Shown here in pieces: positions 54,237-64,000 of a stretch of 64,000 nt of DNA (positions within the stretch are counted from its first letter, which is position 1; each line of letters starts with the position of its first letter). The notes under the pieces were generated by a model. The model worked only from the letters and a program-made list of their open reading frames with translations. It was not told where the DNA came from and did not search any database. This stretch comes from Thunnus maccoyii (taxonomy: Eukaryota; Chordata; Actinopteri; Scombriformes; Scombridae), in the NCBI RefSeq assembly GCF_910596095.1, contig NC_056548.1, forward strand, positions 8,333,151 through 8,397,150, given 5' to 3'. The position numbers and the translations under genes were made by a program.

Positions 54237-54340
54237 GGACGTTCTACTGTGATTGGTTGTACGGACGTTCTGCTGTGATTGGTTGTAGGGACGCTCTGCT
54301 GTGATTGGTTGTTGGGACGCTCTGCTGTGATTGGTTGTTA
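54237..54340. repeat. 26-bp-period tandem array carrying inverted CCAAT boxes
   Basis: TGTGATTGGTTGT is repeated four times, with GATTGG starting at 54251, 54277, 54303 and 54329: a spacing of exactly 26 each time. Each unit begins GGACG(T/C)TCT. Each holds ATTGG, the reverse of CCAAT (the NF-Y core). A further ATTGG lies at 54221. It sits just upstream of the zbtb24 first exon, in the divergent direction. Confidence 0.85.
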
Positions 54341-54631
54341 CGCTCAGCTGACTGAGAGATTTTAAAATACTAGCGCGGTGTCAAACATGACATAATTTGA
54401 CGATAACGACGATTGACGATGACGATTATTAAAGGAGTGGAGGAAGAGTCGTAGACTGAGATTATTACTTTTTCCGTGGACCACCATTACAGTGACAAAG
54501 TTAAAGGAATTGACAATGTACAAATGATTGCTAGCTAGATAGCAAACCCAACCAAAGGCTTTCTAAGGAGAACTGGCTACACGTTACGTTAACGTTACGG
54601 TTGTGGGATAATCAGCGAATGAGTCGATTAA

Positions 54632-55277
54632 CCAAAAATATCTAGTGAAGAAAATGATAAATTCGCTTGTCACAAGGTCAAGTGGTGTTATACAGATTGG
54701 CAAACTTTACCCGTGAACCGGGTCTACTGGCAATGGGCTGGTGGTTCTGGGATGCCATTGAATACAGCCCAGAAGCAGATGTATGCCGAGGAAAAGGCTA
54801 AAAACATGGTGAGTTTACTCTGTGTACGCGACACATACACACATGAATAGCAAACACATTCCCTAGACGCTATGACATATCTAGGCCTACGTAATTATGT
54901 TTACAAACGTACTGATTTGTACTGTATTTTCACATAAAAACATGAACAACAATGAACAACTGGTACTAATAAAATGGGAATATGTCAGCTGTGAAGCTAT
55001 GTTGCCTACACCTTCACATATTTTCCAATGTCAGCCTTGAGTGTGCAGAGACAGTCTACCATTGTTAACTAATCTTAGTAAAGACTGTATGCACAGAAAG
55101 AAAATGTAAATTAATTAAGTACAAACAGTTGTTCAATTACTTTACACTTTCCCACAAATTATACAGATGGTGGACTGCAGTTTTGGCAGCCAGACATCTC
55201 TTTGGCAAGACACAAAGAAGGTGGGATGCCCAGCAGTCATATCAATCAGCAAGTTTGCATCATTCCCTAAATTCAAG
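54632..55277 (+). other. Possible divergent spliced transcript with two in-phase open exons
   Basis: An open segment of 59 codons, 54632-54808, follows an in-frame TAA and ends at a strong donor ATG|GTGAGT. After a 358-base gap, TTTCCCACAAATTATACAG precedes another open segment, 55167-55277 (37 codons), in the same phase, ending at a weaker donor AAG|GTTGGT. Readable pieces are FACHKVKWCYTDWQTLPV and GCPAVISISKFASFPKFK. I recognise no family. It would start near the CCAAT array and run away from zbtb24. It could equally be a lncRNA or a fossil element. Confidence 0.3.
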
Positions 55278-55387
55278 GTTGGTCTAATAAATTGTACTGC
55301 TGCAGTGATGTGATAGGGCCTACACAATAATCTGTCAGATATACTTGGTTTTCCCTCTAGATTTCTTTTGGCTTTTTATTTATTTAT

Positions 55388-55495
55388 TTTTTGCCTTTTA
55401 TTGAGCTAGGACAGTGGAGAGTAGACAGAAAATGAAAAGGAGAGAGATTGGGAGCGGGATCAAGAGATTACCCAGACTCAGCCACATGTAGTGCT
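55388..55495 (-). mobile_element. SINE 3' fragment
   Basis: On the - strand it reads CTCTCCTTTTCATTTTCTGT, then CTACTCTCCACTGTCCTAGC and TCAATAAAAGGCAAAAAA, the body and tail of the common teleost tRNA-derived SINE also seen at 45938-46036. Confidence 0.55.
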
Positions 55496-56079
55496 GGATA
55501 TAGTCTATCATTAAATTGTCTTAGCATGGGCTTCTGTACATGATTACTATTGTGATTTCTATATACATACATGCTGGGTGGATGACAGTAGGGAAAGGAG
55601 TAAGAAGACAGTCTCCAAGATGCTGAGAAGGGTCTTGGAGAGAGATCCAATTGTATGTTATCACACACCCATATAAACCTGCATGCTGGGCATGCAATGG
55701 GAGAAATGGTGAAAAAAACCCCAATCATCATACAATAATCTGCTCACAAAGTACTAAAACATAATGCACATTTATTAAAATACCATATAATGGAGGGTGA
55801 AACATGATACTTTGACATGAAACTACAAGTATGATACTTTTAAAGGAGGCATCAAGCCATAGTTACTGTCTAAGCCTGCGTAATCATTAAACTGTTAATC
55901 ATAATGAATGATAGAATAAAGCACGTGTGAGATATAACAAAAAGTCCGCGAGTCCCCCAGTTGGTAGGATTAGGTAGCCGAGTCCACAACCGACCCATGT
56001 GTTTATGTTTATGAACTGAATTATGGTTATTTATCACTCCTTTTTATAGATTTCTTGAATAGATCTGCCGCGCGAGCCT

Positions 56080-56215
56080 TTTAAATGCAACCGCGTCATC
56101 AGTTACCTTGTAGCCAAACAACCAATCACAGCAGAGGTCCCTCCGGCTGATCCAATCCAGAGCCGAGCCTGTATGCAGCGTCTGACCTGTGAACTGATCG
56201 TAGCGGCTGGTTATT
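56080..56215 (-). promoter_or_regulatory. Inverted copy of the CCAAT promoter block
   Basis: On the - strand it contains GATTGGATCAGCCGGAGGGA, then CTGCTGTGATTGGTTGT and a TTTAAAAGGCTCGCGCGG-like block. The same order occurs on the + strand at 54220-54395 (ending TTTTAAAATACTAGCGCGG), where the middle is expanded to four 26-bp units. It likely contributes to the promoter upstream of ddo, or to an unknown - strand transcript. Confidence 0.55.
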
Positions 56216-56589
56216 TGTAGGTCAGTTGTCGAGGTTTTATTGGTACTGCAAGAAACCTTCATTTACGCGATCAATATTTGTTAATAATTTAAACGAATAT
56301 CCAAGTAAACAAACGGCTAAAACGTACCATTTTTTTATTCAGCGGACTTTTGTTCTCATGTTGTCATTGCTGAGGTGGGTTTCTTTAGGACCTCCACGTC
56401 CTACAGATGGTGTCACACGAGGAAGTAAACAAATACCCTGTGCGGTGTTTTAGCTTCTGATTAATCTTTAAATGCGTTAACCTTCAGCTCCAGGTCGACG
56501 TCCTCTACCGTAAAAGACCCCAACAGCACCGCAGACCCGGGTACTGGTTTAATGCAGGGCAGGTTTCTGTTCACTGACTGTGTTTTGAT

Positions 56590-57415
56590 CAGTGGTGGAA
56601 GAACTATTCAGACACTTAAGTAAAAGTACCAATACAGCAATGTAAAAATACTCCATTACAAGTAAAAGTCCTGCATGAAAAATCCTAGTAAAGTAAAAGT
56701 ACATAAGTATTATCAGCTTGTTGTAGTTAGAGTATTGCAGTAAAAGTAGTGGTTTAGTCCCTCTGACCACTGGGCTAAAGTAGCTAACTGTATATATACA
56801 GTTAGCTACTTTAGTCCAGTGGTTCCCAACCTAGGGGTCGGGCCCCTCCAAAGAGTCAACAGGTAAATCTGAGGGGTCGTGAGATGATTAATGGGAGAGG
56901 AAAGAAGAAAAAACAAAGTTCTGATACACTAATCTGTTTTCAGTTTTTGGACTTTTCCTCTAATCTTTGATTTTTGGTGAAATATTGGATCACTTGAACA
57001 TTTATTGAAATTAAACCATGTGAGAAGTTTAGAGGGAAAAATCACTATTTGGCGGAGCTGTTAACAACTCATAGACATCTGAAATGTGACCCCGACTACA
57101 CACTGCTTTCTGTAAGACGTCAAAAGCCAAAAATGTTGGAAACCACTGGTTTCATCTTTAACAATGTGTTGTATTTTAAAAGCTTCTTCTATTATCCATT
57201 GTGTCAAATCTTCATCTGACAAGTAACTAAAGCTGTCAAATAAATGTAGTGGAGTAAAAAGTACAATATTTCCCTCTGAAATGTAGTGGAGTGCGAGTAT
57301 AAAGTAGCATCAAATAGAAATACTCAAGTAAAGTACAAATACCTCAAAATTCTACTTAAGTACAGTAGTAGACTAGAGTAGGAGAGTAAATGTACTGAGT
57401 TACTTTCCAACACTG
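56590..57415. mobile_element. Non-autonomous hAT-type transposon with 8-bp target duplication
   Basis: Termini are CAGTGGTGGAAG and, inverted, CAGTGTTGGAAA. The flanks are the identical 8-mer GTTTTGAT at 56582-56589 and 57416-57423, the signature of hAT insertion. The interior holds the phrases AAGTAAAAGTACCAATACAG and CAGTGGTTCCCAACCTAGGG of a well-known fish element. A 58-bp palindrome lies at 56766-56823, and an inner segment from about 56818 to 57152 has its own CAGTGGTT...AACCACTG ends. Non-coding. Confidence 0.85.
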
Positions 57416-57423
57416 GTTTTGAT

Positions 57424-57832
57424 TTGGTGTTGCGATGTGGTAGTATTACAGTTTTGAGGTATTTCCACTATTTCATTTTCTGCTTTACACATGTGCTCCA
57501 CTACATTTCAGAGATAAATATTGTCTCTTTTTTACTTCATTATATTTGACAGTTAGGGCAGATTAAGATTGTACAAATACAAATCTGGTCACTTTATAAA
57601 ATATACATTTGGTACAGATTAAACCACCCAACAGTGTATTAAGTAGTTAAAATGAGCTTCACCTGAACCAGCAACAACATTAAAATGTAACAGAAGAAAC
57701 AGAACAGAAAAGCAACTTTGATATTTTGCTGATCATGTTTTTGTACTTTAAGTTTTTAAATGCAGGAACTTCACTTGTAATAGAGTATTTTACAGAAGTA
57801 TAGGATCTGAATACTTCTTGCATCTACCTAGA
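57424..57832 (-). mobile_element. hAT-family copy in opposite orientation
   Basis: On the - strand it begins GATCCTATACTTCTGTAAAA, then AAGTGAAGTTCCTGCATTTA, and carries TACTTAATACACTGTTGGGT GG and TGAAATGTAGTGGAGCACAT near its end. It directly abuts the element at 56590-57415. Confidence 0.6.
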
Positions 57833-58048
57833 GCTGAAACAATTAGTCTCCAACTATTATTATTTATGACAGTAAACTGGACTGTTGGTCGGGACACAAC
57901 ATTTAAAGTTGCATTTTGGGCTCTAGGAAACAGTGATCTACATTTTTCAACATATGCTGACACTTTGTAGACCAAATAACTAATCAATTAACTGAGAAAA
58001 TAATCAACAGAATAATTGATAATGAAAACAATCGTTAGTTTCAGCCTT
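57832..58048 (-). repeat. 'gctgcaactaacgatt' repeat, - strand
   Basis: On the - strand it starts GGCTGAAACTAACGATTGTT and contains TGATTAGTTATTTGGTCTAC; it ends near GGAGACTAATTGTTTCAGCT. Same family as 53024-53360. Confidence 0.6.
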
Positions 58049-58388
58049 ACTTCTGCCCCACATATACTGTGAGTAATCCAGACGTACCTACTTCTACCTA
58101 CATATAGCATCAAAGAAAGGTTCTGAAAACATCAAATCACACAAGGTTTCCTATAGCTGACCTATTTTACAGTGTCTGTTACGTAATGCATTATTATTAC
58201 ATGCATGACACGTCCTTGAACTGACAAGGGGCTTTTGTCTAGTTGATCCTTGGACTGTGCAATCAGTTAAGATGTTAGTTAAGACTAGAAGTTGTGGATT
58301 CACTTTTTTAATGAAGGTTGTCTTGCAGCACTAACGCAGCATCTTACACAACTCTCTGCTTCCAGCTGGAGACGCAGGCTCGTCCAGG

Positions 58389-59868
58389 ATGAAAAGCGTC
58401 AGGGTCGTAGTGGTCGGAGCGGGTGTGATCGGCTTCTCCACCGCTGTCTGCATCGCTGAGTCTCTTCCTTTCTGCTCTGTTACTCTCCTGGCTGAGAAGT
58501 TCAGCCCGGACACCACTAGCGATGGAGCTGCTGGGATCCTGTTTGCTGCACAGTTTCCAGGTTTGCAACAACATCTCATCTCTCATGACATTATCTATGG
58601 CAGTGACTACCCTGTTGGTAGTTTTACCAGAGTAAAAGCATATTAATTCATAATCTAGTCTTACTCTTAATGCAAATATACACTATACATTTGTTCTGCA
58701 TGTTGTAAATGATTGATTTTACTGTATTTCTCTATCAGATATTCCCTTGGACAGACAAAAACGCTGGTTCAAGGACAGCTTTGATCACCTTTTGGCCATT
58801 GCTCAATCCGAACACTCACCAGACGCTGGAGTTATGCTGAGCTCGGGGTAAAAGGTGTTATGAGACCTACTGTATAGGAAATGAAAGGCTACTATTCAGC
58901 CAGGTCACTATTAAAAATCTCTTTGCATCTTGTGACTTTTATCTTTTTCCTTTCCAGTTGCCAAATATTCAAGGAGGTTCCAGCCGATAAGAAGCCCTTC
59001 TGGTCAGAGTTTGTGATCGGCTTTCGATCCATGACTGACCGTGAACTGAAAGGGTTTCCAGATCACAGGTTCGGACAGGCGTTCACCACCATAAAATGTG
59101 AATGTTCCAGTTACCTGCCGTGGCTCCAGAAGAGGTTCGTCCTCTATATTAAACTCTCATTGTCATGTTAAAGGTGTTAGGTCATTATTATTTTAAATTC
59201 CAACAAACTAAACATATTTACAGGTAATTACAGGTCAATGTATGTTTTAATCCACTGAGTGAGAGGGGAATAACTTAATACAAACTGTTGTCGTACCTGT
59301 TTTCTGAAGGTTCATGAAAGCTGGAGGTCTAGTGGAGCAGAGGAAAGTCAACAATCTTCAGGAATTAAGCAACAGCTGTGATATAATTGTCAACTGCTCT
59401 GGTCTGGGCTCCAAAACGCTGGTGGGTGACACCGAAGTGTACCCAGTCAGAGGCCAGGTGCTCAAGGTGAAGGCTCCCTGGCTGCAGCACTTCATCAGAG
59501 ATGGAGACGGAAAGACCTACATCTATCCCGGCATACACGGCGTCACTATAGGTGGCATGAGGCAGGAGGGGGACTGGCGACTACAGGTGGACGAAGGAGA
59601 CACGAAAGGCATCCTGGAGCGCTGCAGCAGGCTGGAGCCGTCGCTCAGCAAAGCCAAAGTTCTCAGCGAGTGGGTCGGTCTGAGGCCCAGCAGGAGGAAC
59701 CCGAGGGTGGAGAGGGAGCTGGTGCAGCTGCAGGGCCGCCGGGTGCCTGTAGTCCACAACTACGGCCACGGAGGCTGGGGAGTCACCTTCGCCTGGGGTA
59801 CAGCCCTAGACGCTCTGGGGCTGGTCAGGCAGTGCCTTCATGAAATGCCTCTACAGGCTAAACTGTGA
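58389..59868 (+). CDS. ddo: D-aspartate oxidase
   Basis: FAD-dependent peroxisomal enzyme that oxidises D-aspartate, D-glutamate and N-methyl-D-aspartate to the 2-oxo acid, ammonia and hydrogen peroxide. Coding exons: 58389-58560, 58739-58847, 58958-59134, 59310-59868; 1,017 nt, 338 aa (341 in human). The FAD fold starts at once with VVVVGAGVIGFSTAV (GxGxxG, residues 10-15). The substrate-site arginines known from the mammalian enzyme sit at the same numbers here: Arg216 (HFIRDG), Arg237 (GGMRQ) and Arg278 (VGLRP). FGQAFTTIKCECSSYLPWLQ and YGHGGWGVTFAWGTAL are family blocks. The protein ends QAKL, a canonical peroxisomal PTS1 (A-K-L). The acceptor TTGCAG ends at 58328-58330, so a non-coding 5' exon lies further upstream, possibly near 56240-56380. 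The ATG is the first after that acceptor. Confidence 0.97.
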
Positions 59869-60045
59869 ACAGATTCTGACACTAAATCCTACGTTTACTT
59901 TGTGCTATTAACACTTTTCTTTAACTGATGAGAGCAGAGAGATGCAAATCACTGACAGAACAATGTGAATTACCATAAAATGAACTTCATGGTACTTTCA
60001 CTGACTTCTAATGGTAGTTAACAGTCTTTTGGGAGGTAATGTCAT

Positions 60046-60195
60046 AATAAATTCAGCTTTTTTTTTAAACCAAAACTACCATCTGGTGCCAATAACAGTT
60101 ACCTTTGAGTATAGAGATCTACTGTTGGAGATATGAACTCAAAGAATAAAGGTCATCAACAGCCTTGTTAACATTTAATGTCCATAGAAAATAAA
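60046..60195 (+). terminator. ddo: ddo polyadenylation signals
   Basis: Three + strand AATAAA hexamers at 60046-60051, 60145-60150 and 60190-60195. On the - strand AATAAA occurs at 60203-60198, a candidate end for the SASH-like gene, so the two 3' ends may abut. Confidence 0.55.
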
Positions 60196-60197
60196 CT

Positions 60198-61058
60198 TTT
60201 ATTAACTTAATAGGAAAACACTGTACATGAATTAATATGAAAGAATTTTAATTTACTGATGTGAAATAAACAAAGCCAACTGCAAAATTCTCTGTCAACA
60301 CTTTACATAAAATGGGTTGAAAAAAGACCTTGTATGACAATTAAAATTAAAAAACACAGAGTTACAGTAAATGCAGCATTGAATAATATATTAATAAAGA
60401 CTTTGTTTTTTGTTTGTTTTTTCATCGCTAAGCGCTGCTGCTTGCACAACTGTTAGACTCTGACCAGGTCTCTACAGATGGGTTCAGCTGAATAGAGAAT
60501 ATGTGGACTATTTAATAACTAACCAAACTTGAACATGATTTAGTTGTGTTTACAGATAGATCATTAATATACAAACATGTTGGAACACTGCATAAACTTT
60601 GGCTGAGTTTCCTGAAGTCAAATTAATCCTACTAGGCTGTTTGTTGAAATGAAAGTTTAGAGAAAAACAAAACAAACAGGAAACTTTGTTGTGTAATTCA
60701 CATGTGAAACTTAAAAAGACAGCACAGGAAAATAAAATATACATACATACATACATTTAAACCTATTTTATTACTACTGCAAGAAAAAAGTGTACCACTG
60801 ATACAGTAACTCCTCAAGATAAACAAGTTTTATGGCACACTACAGTATTTTTGAATCTTTGAAAGTCATTTTCAGAAATCATTGGTTAAAGAAAGTCAGT
60901 ATTTCAAAGATTATGAAAACTCATTTTAAGATCATCCAGCTGCAAAATAACAGCTATATAAAATCTGCTACTACTACTACTGTGGCAGCTTACTGTAATT
61001 CTGAAGCCAATACCTTTTCAGAAAATGGCTCCCTTGTCAGATCGATACCCTGCAGTCT
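60198..61058 (-). other. 3' UTR of the SASH-like gene
   Basis: Non-coding after the stop at 61059-61061. - strand AATAAA candidates are at 61063-61058 (overlapping the stop), 60772-60767 and 60203-60198. A (CATA)n tract lies near 60739-60755. Confidence 0.45.

Positions 61059-64000
<2,942 letters not shown>

Noticed and set aside
54237..54340. CRISPR-like regular spacing
   Set aside because: Units are contiguous 26-bp repeats without distinct spacers, in a vertebrate genome; it is a minisatellite.

Overview
The window is vertebrate nuclear DNA, most likely from a spiny-rayed (percomorph) teleost fish. All genes are split into short exons with GT-AG introns (one clear GC-AG case). The proteins are close to human proteins but diverged. 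The non-coding DNA is AT-rich and full of repeat families I recognise from teleost genomes: hAT-type and other MITEs, tRNA-derived SINE remnants and an L1-like LINE tail. There is no bacterial, plasmid or phage content and no CRISPR array.

Layout. (1) 361-8190, + strand: afg1l (LACE1), a mitochondrial AAA ATPase, 13 coding exons, 473 aa. (2) 11865-19660, +: foxo3, a forkhead transcription factor with two coding exons 5.9 kb apart, 629 aa, a GC-rich 5' region and a 3' UTR of about 2 kb. (3) 22347-48369, +: an intact ccdc162 gene that I could follow exon by exon (45 exons, about 2,157 aa). (4) 49691-54200, - strand: zbtb24, a BTB / AT-hook / eight-zinc-finger protein of 711 aa, tail-to-tail with ccdc162. 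(5) 54210-56240: an intergenic segment with a 26-bp-period array of inverted CCAAT boxes, a second inverted copy of the same promoter-like block 1.9 kb away, and a possible divergent spliced transcript. (6) 56590-57832: two hAT-type elements, one with a perfect 8-bp target duplication and a 58-bp palindrome. (7) 58389-59868, +: ddo, a peroxisomal D-aspartate oxidase of 338 aa. (8) 61059-64000, -: the 3' part of a SASH1/SASH3-like SAM-domain adaptor that runs off the window end, tail-to-tail with ddo.

AFG1L, FOXO3, CCDC162(P), ZBTB24 and DDO all lie on human 6q21, so most of the window is a compacted 6q21-like block; the SASH-like gene next to ddo is not part of that human neighbourhood as far as I know. 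The genes do not form a pathway. Shared regulation is plausible only for neighbours: two tail-to-tail pairs with nearly abutting polyadenylation signals, and CCAAT-rich promoters between zbtb24 and ddo.

Exon limits were assigned by hand from splice sites, reading phase and remembered human homologues. One junction in ccdc162 (29104-29919) is unresolved. Repeat family names come from pattern memory and were not checked in a database.
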